NCBI GenBank assembly: GCA_963663735.2
Contig: CAXXHN010000002.1
Location: 434,001-498,000 of the forward strand
DNA from: G963663735 sp963663735
GTDB taxonomy: Bacteria; Acidobacteriota; UBA6911; RPQK01; JAPXNP01
Length of the DNA: 64,000 nucleotides
Direction of reading: 5' to 3'
This document shows, piece by piece, positions 53,846 to 62,419 of the stretch (positions are counted from its first letter, which is position 1; each line of letters opens with the position of its first letter). The notes under the pieces were generated by a model that made no database searches, had not been told where the DNA came from, and worked only from the letters and a program-made list of their open reading frames with translations. The translations under genes were made by a program, and so were the position numbers.

Positions 53846-54956
53846 TTGATCGAAGACGCTGAAATCAGGATAGCAAGTCTCAAGGAAAAGATTGACAACC
53901 TCTGGGGGTATCTTTGATGTAGAAGGCAAGCAGAAGACCCTCGCCGAGATTGAAAAGGATATCTCGAGGACTGAGTTCTGGGATGACCAGGACAATTCCC
54001 AGAAGGTCCTGAGGGAAAGAACCCGCCTGCAGAATGTTGTGGACCAGGCCAGGGAATTCAGGGCTTCACTGGAGGACCTGTCCGCGTTTATGGAACTCTC
54101 TGCCGAGGGTGAAAATGTCGACGATGAACTCGGTACAGAGCTGAAAAAGCTTGAGAAAAAAGTAGAAAAAACCGAATTGAAGGCCCTGTTATCAGGGGAG
54201 CATGATTCCTGCAGCGCCATTATCACCATCCATCCCGGAGCGGGCGGAACCGAAAGCCAGGACTGGGCGGACATGCTGTTGCGTATGTACATCAGGTGGG
54301 CTGAAAGCAACGGGTACAAGCGGGAACTGACTGACTACCAGGCCGGGGAAGAAGCCGGGCTCAAATCGGCCACCCTGATTGTTGAAGGGGAAAACGCCTA
54401 CGGCTACCTCTCTTCTGAAATTGGGGTCCACCGCCTGGTCAGGATCTCGCCCTATGACACCGCCGCCCGCCGCCACACTTCATTTGCCTCGGTTTTTGTG
54501 ACCCCCGAGATTGAAGATGATGTGGAAGTGGAAATCGAAGACAAGGATTTGAGGATTGATACCTACCGCTCATCCGGCGCCGGGGGACAGCATGTCAACG
54601 TGACTGATTCCGCGGTCCGCATCACCCATCTGCCCACCAACACCGTGGTGCAGTGCCAGAATGAAAGGTCGCAGCACCGCAATAAGGATGTGGCGATGAA
54701 GGTGCTCCGCTCCAGGCTGTATGAACTGGAAATGCAGAAGCGGAGGGACGAGCTGCAGGATGTGGAGGACGGAAAATCGGAAATCACCTGGGGCAGCCAG
54801 ATCCGCTCCTATGTCCTGCATCCCTACCGCATGGTCAAGGATCACCGCACCGATTTTGTCAAGGGAGACGTGGATTCGGTGCTGGACGGAGACCTGGAGG
54901 AATTCATAATCGCTTACCTGAAGGAAAAAAGCAGGAGAAAACAGCAGAAGAGCTGA
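53846..54956 (+). CDS. prfB: peptide chain release factor 2, programmed +1 frameshift
   Basis: RF2 recognises UGA and UAA. Translation starts at a TTG at 53846, seven bases after GGAG, and reads MIEDAEIRIASLKEK to LWGYL. It then meets CTT TGA (53912-53917) preceded by GGGGG TAT, the same arrangement as in E. coli. A +1 shift skips the T and continues with DVEGKQKTLAEIEKD to the normal end, 369 residues in all. This is the classic autoregulatory frameshift: low RF2 allows the shift. The protein has the GGQ motif (SSGAGGQHVNVTDS) and a long N-terminal helical domain. The anticodon-like SPF loop appears in the variant RISPYD. Confidence 0.95.
53904..53918 (+). promoter_or_regulatory. prfB +1 frameshift site
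   Basis: GGGGGTATCTTTGAT contains a Shine-Dalgarno-like G tract three bases before the slippery CTT and the in-frame TGA, the standard RF2 recoding signal. Confidence 0.92.
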
Positions 54957-54974
54957 AAAAAATAAATAGACTCA

Positions 54975-54998
54975 CCGGGGCCACGGATTCAGCCCCGG
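54975..54998. terminator. GC-rich hairpin after prfB
   Basis: CCGGGGC and GCCCCGG pair around a 10-base loop 18 bases after the prfB stop. No U tract follows, so it may be a terminator or only a structured gap. Confidence 0.45.
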
Positions 54999-55005
54999 GC
55001 TCCGG

Positions 55006-55034
55006 TTGACAGTAAATTATCTTTACTTAATTAA
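55006..55034 (+). promoter_or_regulatory. possible promoter for the next membrane protein gene
   Basis: A perfect TTGACA is followed after 17 bases by AATTAA, a weak -10 box, about 30 bases before the ATG at 55065. Confidence 0.35.
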
Positions 55035-55064
55035 ACTTCCAAAAGAATGTAAACTGGTGTTCAT

Positions 55065-55769
55065 ATGGAAGAGCAGGGAACTGAAAGTAACGGCAGGTTA
55101 AAAAAGCCAGAACTGGAATCAGAAGCCAGCAGGCTGAGGCGGGAAAGACTTTATCCCCGCGCAAACGGATCCCTTGATTCCGGTGTGGTCGTTTCCGCCG
55201 CGGGGGGCAGCCTGAGGCGGATCATTTACACTCTCCTTACCCTGGCCTGCATCGCCGGAGCTGTTTTACTGCTCGCCCTGCCCGGGCTGAGGACAGGGCT
55301 GGTCGAGAAAATGGCCGTGACCTTTATCCCTGACCCGGATAACCAGCTTTACATACTGCCGGCCCCGCCGCCCAAAGAGCCGACCATGACCGAATTGTTC
55401 CAGGTTTCATCTGATGCCCTGGAGGAAAACGAGATACTTTACGCCGAAACCCGTCAGCCCGAGAAAATTGAGCCGTTCAGTGAAAAAAAAGAGCCGGTCA
55501 GCCTGCCGCGCAGTCCCGGAAGCATGGATGCCTTCGCGTTGATGCAGGAAGAAAACGGCCCGCTTGGGGCTCTACTGAAGGGTGAGAACAGTGAGCTGGA
55601 ATTTAAAACCTGGAACCTGGTCAGCCAGACCCCTCCCATCTATTACCTGGATGTAATAACCTCTCCCCCGGGGCAGGAAACAGAATCGCATCTCATTTTC
55701 AGCGTAGACCTGGGCAAGAAAGAGATAATCGCCATGAGCCAGGCGGCACGGGATTTCATGGCGCGGTAG
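55065..55769 (+). CDS. single-pass membrane protein of unknown function
   Basis: A 234-residue protein I do not recognise. An N-terminal charged cytoplasmic stretch (about 50 residues) is followed by one clear transmembrane helix (IIYTLLTLACIAGAVLLLAL, about residues 53-72) and an extracytoplasmic region. That region has a Pro/Lys/Glu-rich linker (residues 97-150) and a small C-terminal domain (about 165-234) rich in beta-type sequence. It ends in an Ala/Arg tail. There is no lipobox. It is followed by a REP-like palindrome seven bases after the stop. Function unknown. Confidence 0.55.
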   Translation: MEEQGTESNGRLKKPELESEASRLRRERLYPRANGSLDSGVVVSAAGGSLRRIIYTLLTLACIAGAVLLLALPGLRTGLVEKMAVTFIPDPDNQLYILPAPPPKEPTMTELFQVSSDALEENEILYAETRQPEKIEPFSEKKEPVSLPRSPGSMDAFALMQEENGPLGALLKGENSELEFKTWNLVSQTPPIYYLDVITSPPGQETESHLIFSVDLGKKEIIAMSQAARDFMAR

Positions 55770-56246
55770 GCGTAGTCGGAAACAGCCTGTTTCCGGTCCC
55801 GCAGGGACAGGTTAAACCAGGAGTCGCTGGATCCACCCGCAAAAGGGAAACGCAGCGAACCCTAAGGAAACCGTAAGCGCGGCCTTCGATTACGGATACG
55901 ACAACGACAACGGTAGCAACAACGAGACAATCCGGCTCCCTTCACTCCTGGTCTGCCCGTGACAGGAATCAGCCCCAGGTGAGCCCGGAGGCATGGCCCC
56001 GGGCCGGGACGGAGCGGACCTGGAGGAACAGGCAAATCACCAGATTTAGCGGAAGACCCGGAGTGGAGACTGCAAAAGGGCGGTAACCGTGGCAAATTAA
56101 CTGGTGAACGTCCGCTGCCGGCGGCTTTGTCTAAATCACCGGCTGTCCCCTGGTTGTTTACATCCTGTAATTTTTTTTATTTTTTGACTCCTGAAACTTG
56201 AATCATGGGTTGGTTTTCGCTATAGTTCTGGAGTCAAATTGATTGA
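55770..56246. other. intergenic region before tRNA-Asn
   Basis: No gene is supported. It starts with the third 9-1-9 palindrome (55777-55795), then a CGATTACGGATACGACAACG low-complexity run (55887-55906) and GC-rich sequence. The last ~90 bases are AT-rich and may hold the tRNA promoter. Confidence 0.5.
55777..55795. repeat. REP-like 9-1-9 palindrome, copy 3
   Basis: CGGAAACAG, one base, CTGTTTCCG, preceded by GTAGT as in copy 1. Compared with copy 1 the inner CTG/CAG arms are exchanged for CAG/CTG, again keeping the pairing. Confidence 0.6.
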
Positions 56247-56322
<76 letters not shown>

Positions 56323-56336
56323 TTCTTTTCAATACT

Positions 56337-57449
56337 TTAGCCCGTCTTATGTTTCTCCAGATTTTCAACTGTGCCGGTAGGTGTGCCGGTGGTGTGTCTT
56401 TCGAAGGGTCCTAAAGCCTTGTCAATCTTTGATATAGCTTCGTGATTGTGACCGGGCGAAAGATGCGCATATCGAAGCGTCATCGCCAGGCTGTGATGCC
56501 CTAATAATTCCCTAACCGTATTTAAATCAACACCTTGCATAACTAAGTGAGATGCAAACGTGTGCCTGAGGTCATGAAAGCGGAAATCCTCGATCCCTGC
56601 AAGCTTCAGGGCCTGCCTGAACGAGTTTTTCACATCCACGTAAGGATCAGTTGATCCACTTTTTGAATCCGGTCCACGGCGGGGCATCGTGCTTGGAAAT
56701 ACATGTCCTCCCTTCAACCTGGAGGGAAGGGATAGCAGCATTTCAAGCAGGTCAGGGCTGATCGGTACCCGGCGGCTTTCACCGCTTTTTGAAACAGGGA
56801 TGAAGATTTGCCGTTTTTTAAGGTCCACATCAGACCAGCGCATCTTGAAGATTTCTCCCTGTCTCATCCCGGTCCGCAGGGCCAGGAAGACTATCGGCCT
56901 GAGATGAGCCTTGCAGCAATCAAGCAGCCTGTCGATCTCGTTTTTATCGAGATAGCGAACCCGCTGGTTGTTTTCCCTGGCAAGTTTCACATAGCTGACC
57001 GGGTTTTCAAGGACCTTTTTCCATCTTTTATAGGTGATTACCAGATTAAACATGGATTTAAGCTGTTGAAGATCCCGGTTGACAGTTGATGGACTCAGTT
57101 TTTTCAGGGATTTTCGATACTGGACATATTCGATTATTGTTTCTGGAGTAATAGCGGTTAAGCGTGTATCTCCGAAAAAGTCTTTCAAACGGTTCAGCAT
57201 CCCCCGGATACCACTTGATTTCAGGTGTTGGCCGTGGTGTTCCCAGTACCACTCGCAAAGCGAGGAAAAGGTCATGACAGGCTTTTCCTGCTTATCGAGG
57301 TATTTACCCTCAGCCATCTCCGTTTGGATCTTGGCGAGGATTTTTTCGGCGGTTTTCTTGTATTCCTGGTTGGTTGATTTCCTGACCTCTTTTCCGTTGG
57401 GGTCCTGGTAGCGGATATACCAGATTTTGCCTCGTCTGTAGAGTCCCAT
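56337..57449 (-). CDS. tyrosine recombinase integrase
   Basis: A 370-residue phage-type integrase. I chose the ATG at 57449, five bases after a perfect AAAGGAGG; a frame 55 codons longer has no such signal. An N-terminal arm-binding segment (MGLYRRGKIWYIRYQDPNGK) and a SAM-like core-binding domain (about 75-160) precede the catalytic domain. The catalytic domain has R (LRTGMRQGEI), HxxR (FHDLRHTFASHL), the second His (ELLGHHSLAMT) and the nucleophile Tyr (LRYAHLSP). All catalytic residues are intact. It converges on tRNA-Asn, where the element is presumably inserted. Confidence 0.93.
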   Translation of the reverse strand: MGLYRRGKIWYIRYQDPNGKEVRKSTNQEYKKTAEKILAKIQTEMAEGKYLDKQEKPVMTFSSLCEWYWEHHGQHLKSSGIRGMLNRLKDFFGDTRLTAITPETIIEYVQYRKSLKKLSPSTVNRDLQQLKSMFNLVITYKRWKKVLENPVSYVKLARENNQRVRYLDKNEIDRLLDCCKAHLRPIVFLALRTGMRQGEIFKMRWSDVDLKKRQIFIPVSKSGESRRVPISPDLLEMLLSLPSRLKGGHVFPSTMPRRGPDSKSGSTDPYVDVKNSFRQALKLAGIEDFRFHDLRHTFASHLVMQGVDLNTVRELLGHHSLAMTLRYAHLSPGHNHEAISKIDKALGPFERHTTGTPTGTVENLEKHKTG

Positions 57450-57585
57450 TAGTGCCTCCTTTCTAGTTGGGACTCCTGCAAACAGGACTTGACCAATAAT
57501 CCTATCGGTCGAGATCCGCTCTTGGAGACATAGCATGACTCCATTAGATACCTGATCTGATATAGGAAAGCAACCGAATTTTTCA

Positions 57586-57786
57586 CTAGAATTCTTTCCT
57601 GGTTTCCCGTTCAATCTTTTTCAACCATCTTTCGATCTCGGTTTGCCGAAATCGTATGCAGTTTTTTCTCTTTCCTTTTGAAATGGGAATATGAGGTATT
57701 TTTCGACTTTTTACCCAGGCATAGACAGTGCCTGGTTTAACTGCGAGGAATTCTGCTACATCAGCAGCTGTCATTAATTTATCCAT
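57586..57786 (-). CDS. excisionase-like helix-turn-helix protein
   Basis: A 66-residue MerR-type (HTH_17) DNA-binding protein beginning MDKLMTAADVAEFLAVKPGT and continuing VYAWVKSRKIPHI with a basic C-terminus. Its size, fold and place between the initiator and integrase genes suggest a recombination directionality factor. GAGGT precedes the ATG, and the start overlaps the end of the initiator gene by 8 bases. It could instead be a small transcriptional regulator. Confidence 0.8.
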   Translation of the reverse strand: MDKLMTAADVAEFLAVKPGTVYAWVKSRKIPHIPISKGKRKNCIRFRQTEIERWLKKIERETRKEF

Positions 57787-58744
57787 AGAGATACCTCATA
57801 TCTGCACCCTGGTTATTGAAAAACCGCTCAACTCCCAGGAGGTAGGAATCTTGAATTTCTTTTTTTAGCTGATCGTTTTCGAGTAGGCCTGGCCTGTAAT
57901 CCCGTTTGAAATGACGGCCTTTATTGAGGATTCTGGCGGCCTCATGTGCTCCGTATTCCTCGATCAGCTTGTTATAGATGAGCTGGTTTTTTGCCGCCCT
58001 GAAATCATTATCAAAATCATAAAATTCGGGAGTATCTAGCAGTTCAATTTTTTCGAAAGGTTCGAGATCCAGGAGATCGGGGAGTTCGGACAGATAGCGA
58101 ATTGGGCATTTACCGTGCCGTAATTCCCATTCAAAGCGAGTCAGGATTTCGGGCAGATTACTTACATCCGCCCCAAGTTTCCTTTGTTCCTGGACCTTGT
58201 CGTATACCCTCAGGATGCTTGGAGATGCCCCAAGCTGAAATCCGGTTATTCCAGCGTTTCCGTGGATTCGTATTGATTGAGAATCGGATTCCCGGTATTT
58301 TGTCGCCTTTCGTTTGAGTGGCACCCGGACAGATCGAAAGAAGTAATCAATAGGAGCCTGGACATCTCCATTAAGATCGATCCGGGATATTTTCAGGTCC
58401 GGGCAACCTGGCCCGAATATGAAGGCAATTAGTTGATTCAGATCCTCCAGGCCGTTTTCTAGTTTGTTGGGATTTAGCTCCAGGATCTGTTTGAATTCAG
58501 ATCCCTTAAAAGCAGCGAAGTTCATGTTCAGGAAAAACGGGGGATAATACCGTTTTCTCTTGGTGGAGATCCGGCAGCTGGAATGCCGTTCGATTGCTTC
58601 CTGGAATGGGAATACCTTTAGACGTGACTCTGATTGAGGATGTTTTTGATCCTCAGTTGCCCATTCACAAAAGCTTTGTGAAACTGGGCTTTCAGAGATG
58701 AGTCTTAGTTTATCGATTCCCATTTGATGTTTTCGTTCTGACAT
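57779..58744 (-). CDS. Rep_trans-like replication initiator (RstA/NicK style)
   Basis: A 321-residue protein with features of the PF02486 replication-initiator group: KISRIDLNGDVQAPI (Asp-rich strand), SILRVYDKVQEQRKLG (the YDK motif of the nicking centre region) and ILTRFEWELRHGK. This group nicks a double-strand origin and starts rolling-circle replication in pT181-type plasmids, ICEBs1 (NicK) and CTX phage (RstA). The C-terminus is charged and helical. Family assignment is by motif pattern and should be taken as probable. Upstream of its start is a perfect 12-bp hairpin. Confidence 0.65.
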   Translation of the reverse strand: MSERKHQMGIDKLRLISESPVSQSFCEWATEDQKHPQSESRLKVFPFQEAIERHSSCRISTKRKRYYPPFFLNMNFAAFKGSEFKQILELNPNKLENGLEDLNQLIAFIFGPGCPDLKISRIDLNGDVQAPIDYFFRSVRVPLKRKATKYRESDSQSIRIHGNAGITGFQLGASPSILRVYDKVQEQRKLGADVSNLPEILTRFEWELRHGKCPIRYLSELPDLLDLEPFEKIELLDTPEFYDFDNDFRAAKNQLIYNKLIEEYGAHEAARILNKGRHFKRDYRPGLLENDQLKKEIQDSYLLGVERFFNNQGADMRYLYG

Positions 58745-58766
58745 TGAAATTTGCTGCTTTGGCGAG

Positions 58767-58797
58767 GGAAGCAGCGTGATACATACACGCTGCTTCC
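58767..58797. promoter_or_regulatory. 12-bp perfect hairpin between ssb-like and rep genes
   Basis: GGAAGCAGCGTG and CACGCTGCTTCC flank a 7-base loop (ATACATA). On the transcribed minus strand no U tract follows. It may be an attenuator, an mRNA stabiliser, or part of a rolling-circle origin, since such origins lie near the initiator gene. Confidence 0.5.
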
Positions 58798-58809
58798 ACT
58801 TTTGCCTGG

Positions 58810-59229
58810 TTAGAAGGGTGCTTCCTCAGTTGCAGGTTTTGCGAATCCAACCGGATTGTTTTTGAGCCTGCGAAAGGCGGACACTTCAAGCTTGGGATTG
58901 CCCTCCTGGTCTTCGACCTCCTTAAGGCGGATACGAAGGGTTTTACCAACTAGATCATCGGTGTAAAAGTCTGAACCTGGTTCCATCCCGATAGCGGACT
59001 GGAGAGCTGTAATCTTCCAGGATGCGTTTTCAGTCAGGTAGAAGATGCCCCAGGTGCTTCGGCCTTTGAATTCATCGGGAGCCTGGATTTTGAATTCGAT
59101 GTTGAGGAATACGGTTCCCGTGGATGCCTGGTCAACTTGGGCATCGAAGATCTCGACTTCGTACCATCCTGGATTGATTGGTGAATATTGTTTTAGGGAT
59201 TTTTCAGAGATATTTAAAGAGACTTTCAT
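58810..59229 (-). CDS. probable ssDNA-binding protein of the element
   Basis: A 139-residue protein from the ATG six bases after GGAG (longer frames upstream run into a hairpin). The pattern YEVEIFDAQVDQASTGTVFLN is followed by FKGRSTWGIFYLTENASWKI and VGKTLRIRLKEVEDQEGNPKL. It is beta-rich and looks like an OB-type fold similar to DUF669-like phage and element proteins. The C-terminus is short and acidic (ATEEAPF), a feature shared by ssDNA-binding proteins. It lies directly upstream of the initiator gene, as RstB/SSB genes do in related modules. Function is inferred. Confidence 0.55.
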   Translation of the reverse strand: MKVSLNISEKSLKQYSPINPGWYEVEIFDAQVDQASTGTVFLNIEFKIQAPDEFKGRSTWGIFYLTENASWKITALQSAIGMEPGSDFYTDDLVGKTLRIRLKEVEDQEGNPKLEVSAFRRLKNNPVGFAKPATEEAPF

Positions 59230-59562
59230 AATTAACTCCGTTTCTTTGTCGGGAAATTTATTGTTGCTTTCCGTAATGGAATTCATAGATAATCGCCAAG
59301 TTTTGGGCCGACCGCCCAACACCTGCTTGCGCAAGTGTTGGGACCCGGTCGGCACGGTCTCCCCATATATGGGTTTGACCGCTCCGCTGGAGAACTTGTA
59401 AAACTCCAGTGAAGATCAATTTAATTAGGTTCCTGGAGGACCTTTATTAGGTAGGTATTGATCACATCGGATATAATTTGACTGTCGAAATTTTGGGCTT
59501 AACATTTTTTCGATATCGCCTCCGGTAAGAGTTGCAGCTCATCCGGGGGCGTTTTTCCTTCC
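59230..59562. other. non-coding region with large hairpin in the mobile element
   Basis: No gene is seen. Main feature: a long imperfect hairpin at 59307-59353. A smaller inverted repeat CTGGAG...CTCCAG lies at about 59389-59409. This is the promoter region for the ssb-rep-xis-int genes and a candidate replication origin. Confidence 0.5.
59307..59353. promoter_or_regulatory. long two-part hairpin upstream of the ssb-like gene
   Basis: GCCGACCG and CGGTCGGC form the outer arm; CCCAACAC and GTGTTGGG form the inner arm, capped by a CTTGCGCAAG palindrome. Only three unpaired bases interrupt one side. Such structures occur at single-strand or double-strand origins of rolling-circle replicons; it may also be a strong terminator for upstream genes. 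Confidence 0.55.
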
Positions 59563-59889
59563 TTATTGATTCATTCTCTTTTTCCAGTCTTCTGGTGCTT
59601 CAAGCAATAGTTCTCCGCACTCCGGGCAATAAAGGCCAGGTTTGCCGAGGAAAGGATTTTTGGCTTTCTTGATTGATTTCATAACTGCGACATTGCATTT
59701 TTTGCAGATCACGAAATCTTCGAGAATCTCGCTGTCCAGCTTTGAAATCTCTTCAAGGCGTTGAATGCCCTGTTCATACCTTATAAACATCTGTAATCCA
59801 CATTCTGTGCAGGTAACATAGGGCTTGTTTTTCTTTGAATACTGAATTGGTAAATCTTTTCCGCATAAGGGACATCTAAACTTATTCAT
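59563..59889 (-). CDS. double zinc-ribbon protein
   Basis: A 108-residue protein with four CxxC pairs: CPLC and CTEC form one ribbon in the first 35 residues, CKKC and CPEC a second one (about residues 60-90). Short helices link them. It is too small to be an enzyme and is probably a nucleic-acid or protein-binding regulator. GAGAGG precedes the ATG, and directly upstream of that is a perfect 16-bp palindrome, so the gene may be autoregulated. No specific family is recognised. Confidence 0.65.
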   Translation of the reverse strand: MNKFRCPLCGKDLPIQYSKKNKPYVTCTECGLQMFIRYEQGIQRLEEISKLDSEILEDFVICKKCNVAVMKSIKKAKNPFLGKPGLYCPECGELLLEAPEDWKKRMNQ

Positions 59890-60197
59890 ATTTCCTCTCT
59901 AACGTTCGAACGTTACGTTGAACCTGGCTATTAAAAACAATCAATGAATTGATCTGTATCAATCCTGATATGCCGTAGCCGACCTGAGCTGTTTGGCTCG
60001 TGTTGAAGGCAGAATACAGGCCACTCCTTTTTTCCGTCAAGCGAAGTCAGTTACCTGTTCAAGTCTCTGAAAATAAGATATTTATAGGATTTTAAAATGA
60101 AATTTGGTAACTTTTAAGAATTTTAAGGAAGGTTTTTTTCTAGAGAAAAGAGGGAATTGGTTGTATAACAAAAGGGGTGAAAGACTCAATTGAGTTA
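59890..60197. other. non-coding gap with operator-like palindrome
   Basis: No gene is seen. It includes the palindrome at 59900-59915. The rest is increasingly AT-rich, marking the change from the replication module to the cargo region. Confidence 0.45.
59900..59915. promoter_or_regulatory. 16-bp perfect palindrome, likely operator
   Basis: TAACGTTCGAACGTTA is a perfect dyad placed just upstream of the ribosome-binding site of the zinc-ribbon gene. Its size and position fit the binding site of a dimeric repressor. The repressor is not identified. Confidence 0.6.
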
Positions 60198-61046
60198 CTA
60201 TGAATCAGTCAGTCTTTTAGAGGAATGCTGAGCGTTGAGGAATGCTGAGCGTTTTGGATGTGCAGAAGTTGATTCAGTGTCTTCGTACAGTTTTTTAAAA
60301 TATTTCTGATACTGGATATCGTCTTCGTTGATTAAGTCGTAATATCCGGTTGCTTTAGCTAGTGTGGAGATCTCTGAGAATTTTGTTTTGTATGATTTTG
60401 CGCTATAACGTTTTATATTCTTTTCTGTTTCGTAACGGCGTACAACCTCAAAGATTTGTTCCTGACTAAATTCTTTTTTATACCCTACAACAACTAGTTT
60501 CTCTTTAAAGGTCATTTTAGAATCGATTTCAGCATAGATAATCGGAAGTCGGAGATCTAAAAACTCAACGATTTTATTTGGGAGGTGATATTTAATTCCT
60601 TCGAAGTCCTTTTCCGAACGCCTGAGCAGAAATTCCTCACTTGCAGGTTCTTTTAGAAATATCTGGTATAAGTCTATGTCCTCTTTACCTGGATATTTTT
60701 GTCTTAACTTTTGAAGTTCTTCGTTATCAAGGTCATCTGAATTATACGAGACTGAATTCTTTTCTGCTGCCTGGACCTGACGCCAGATTTCGTTGCCCTT
60801 TTTGAACTCTACAAATAGTTTTCCTTTAAGACTTGGTTTGAAGAGAGTATTCAGGTTATCTCGGATTATTTCGAGTTTTTGAGCACGATTCAGGGCTATT
60901 GCTTTGATCAGAGTCAATAGCAGGTTATTCAACCTAACTGGATCAATGTTCGATTTCAGGATTTCGAGGTAGGCATCCTGTTTGATCCCGGATCGGTAAG
61001 GTTCAGGAATTATAAGCCAGGCGAGGAATCTTTGAGCTAGAGTCAT
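60198..61046 (-). CDS. AT-rich cargo gene, unknown function
   Basis: A 282-residue, mostly helical, strongly charged protein with no recognised domain. The start (MTLAQRFLAWLIIPEPYRSG) has a good GAGG site seven bases upstream. The middle has an acidic SYNSDDLDNEELQKLR stretch. A Lys/Tyr-rich segment (ETEKNIKRYSAKSYKTKFSE) precedes the C-terminus. No signal peptide or membrane helix is seen. The last ~15 residues (beginning near SAFLNAQHSS) are encoded across a perfect 17-bp tandem duplication, so the present C-terminus is probably a recent frameshift product. No function is claimed. Confidence 0.6.
   Translation of the reverse strand: MTLAQRFLAWLIIPEPYRSGIKQDAYLEILKSNIDPVRLNNLLLTLIKAIALNRAQKLEIIRDNLNTLFKPSLKGKLFVEFKKGNEIWRQVQAAEKNSVSYNSDDLDNEELQKLRQKYPGKEDIDLYQIFLKEPASEEFLLRRSEKDFEGIKYHLPNKIVEFLDLRLPIIYAEIDSKMTFKEKLVVVGYKKEFSQEQIFEVVRRYETEKNIKRYSAKSYKTKFSEISTLAKATGYYDLINEDDIQYQKYFKKLYEDTESTSAHPKRSAFLNAQHSSKRLTDS
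60220..60253. repeat. 17-bp perfect tandem duplication
   Basis: GAGGAATGCTGAGCGTT occurs twice back to back. Since 17 is not a multiple of three, the copy shifts the reading frame at the end of the overlapping gene. Confidence 0.8.
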
Positions 61047-61134
61047 TTTTTATCCTCTTTTTAATAATTATCAAAAGCTTTTTCGTGTCATGAATTAAAC
61101 AAATATCGTAATACTCTCTTTAATATATTCATCT

Positions 61135-62319
61135 CTAAACTCTTTTGTAGATTTTTTTCCAATAATTATAATCAAGCATTTCCTTCAATTGAGCGTCTGA
61201 AATCTCTGGAAATTTTATCTCTTCATTCTTTAAAGCAAGCATTTCTCTGGTCGCCCTCATTTGTGACATTTGTTTGGCATAACCCTCCCATATTGTATTA
61301 ATTTTTCCCAATTTTTCATCCCAAGTTTTTAGAATCTGTTCCTCATTTAGATCGTCTAATGAGTTGTGCCACTCCAATAATGTTTTTACACTATCTTGCG
61401 CGTCGGAATAACTTTTGAATTCTTCATAATCTTTTTCTGACATCGATTTCTTTACAATATGAACTAATTGTTCATCGGCAAAAACTCCAACTGGTCCATT
61501 AAACCCAAATTTTTTCAACGGATAAGTTTTTTGAAATAAAATGGGGAAATTAACATAGTACATCCATAAAACAGACTGTAAAGCTGCATTTATAAACAAC
61601 CAAAAGAATATTCCAATAATTGAATGTTCCGGTATAAAATTTGAAACCTGTTTTACTGAATCTTTTGGATGATATGGATGAAGTGAATTTTTTGATAGTC
61701 TTGTTAGGTGATGAGAGAGCCTTTTTTTTATTGGCTTGCAAAAACTATCCTTTGGTAATGATCCATTTATCGATACATTAGAAGATGGTAAAGCTCCGCT
61801 TTTGAAATATTTGTTAAGTTCTCTGTACACATTTCCAGAATGTTTTAATCTGTAGAAATAATTCTGATTTATATTGAATTCCAAAAATAATCTTGTTAAA
61901 GCCCTTGAAGAGAGATATAGACCATGAAATCCACATAAGATAGATTCAATTAGAATATATTTACTTTCATAATAAAAGTACCATAGGAGAAATTCATTTT
62001 CTGGTTCATCAAAATTTTGGAAAAATATCTCAAAAACGTCTTGAATTGAAATAAACGCTGATAATTTCCATTTAAAATCATTGTATTGTTCTGCTGTAAT
62101 TTCGTCTAATTCATTTTCATTTTCAAAAAATGAATATACTTCAAATGCATTTCCCTCTAAGAAATCTTCTGGCAGGCTTAAAATAGTGAATAATTTATGA
62201 GGTTTTACATATTTATTTAAATCCGTTGTAATATAATAATTAGAAGTAATAGATTTATGACGATTAGCTTTTTCAAATAATCTTTCTATTAGCTTTTTTT
62301 GTTTTATTTTTTTTGTCAT
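61135..62319 (-). CDS. AT-rich cargo gene, large helical protein of unknown function
   Basis: A 394-residue protein rich in Lys, Phe, Tyr and Asn. A hydrophobic stretch (about residues 112-150, containing LLWYFYYESKYILIESILCG) has an ALTRLFLEF pattern. It recalls the R..(L/F)xE helices of abundance-poor DUF5677-like proteins. A second hydrophobic stretch (IGIFFWLFINAALQSVLWMY) could be membrane-associated. The C-terminus is a charged helix. I cannot assign a family. It is among the most AT-rich genes in the window, suggesting foreign origin. No clear ribosome-binding site precedes the ATG. Confidence 0.6.
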   Translation of the reverse strand: MTKKIKQKKLIERLFEKANRHKSITSNYYITTDLNKYVKPHKLFTILSLPEDFLEGNAFEVYSFFENENELDEITAEQYNDFKWKLSAFISIQDVFEIFFQNFDEPENEFLLWYFYYESKYILIESILCGFHGLYLSSRALTRLFLEFNINQNYFYRLKHSGNVYRELNKYFKSGALPSSNVSINGSLPKDSFCKPIKKRLSHHLTRLSKNSLHPYHPKDSVKQVSNFIPEHSIIGIFFWLFINAALQSVLWMYYVNFPILFQKTYPLKKFGFNGPVGVFADEQLVHIVKKSMSEKDYEEFKSYSDAQDSVKTLLEWHNSLDDLNEEQILKTWDEKLGKINTIWEGYAKQMSQMRATREMLALKNEEIKFPEISDAQLKEMLDYNYWKKIYKRV

Positions 62320-62419
62320 GATTTCGATAAATAGTTTTCAAATTGGATGCAGATTGAGTGAACGGATAAATTGAAGAAGTGGAAACATGCTTTACGAGCT
62401 AATTATTATTAGAAACCTC

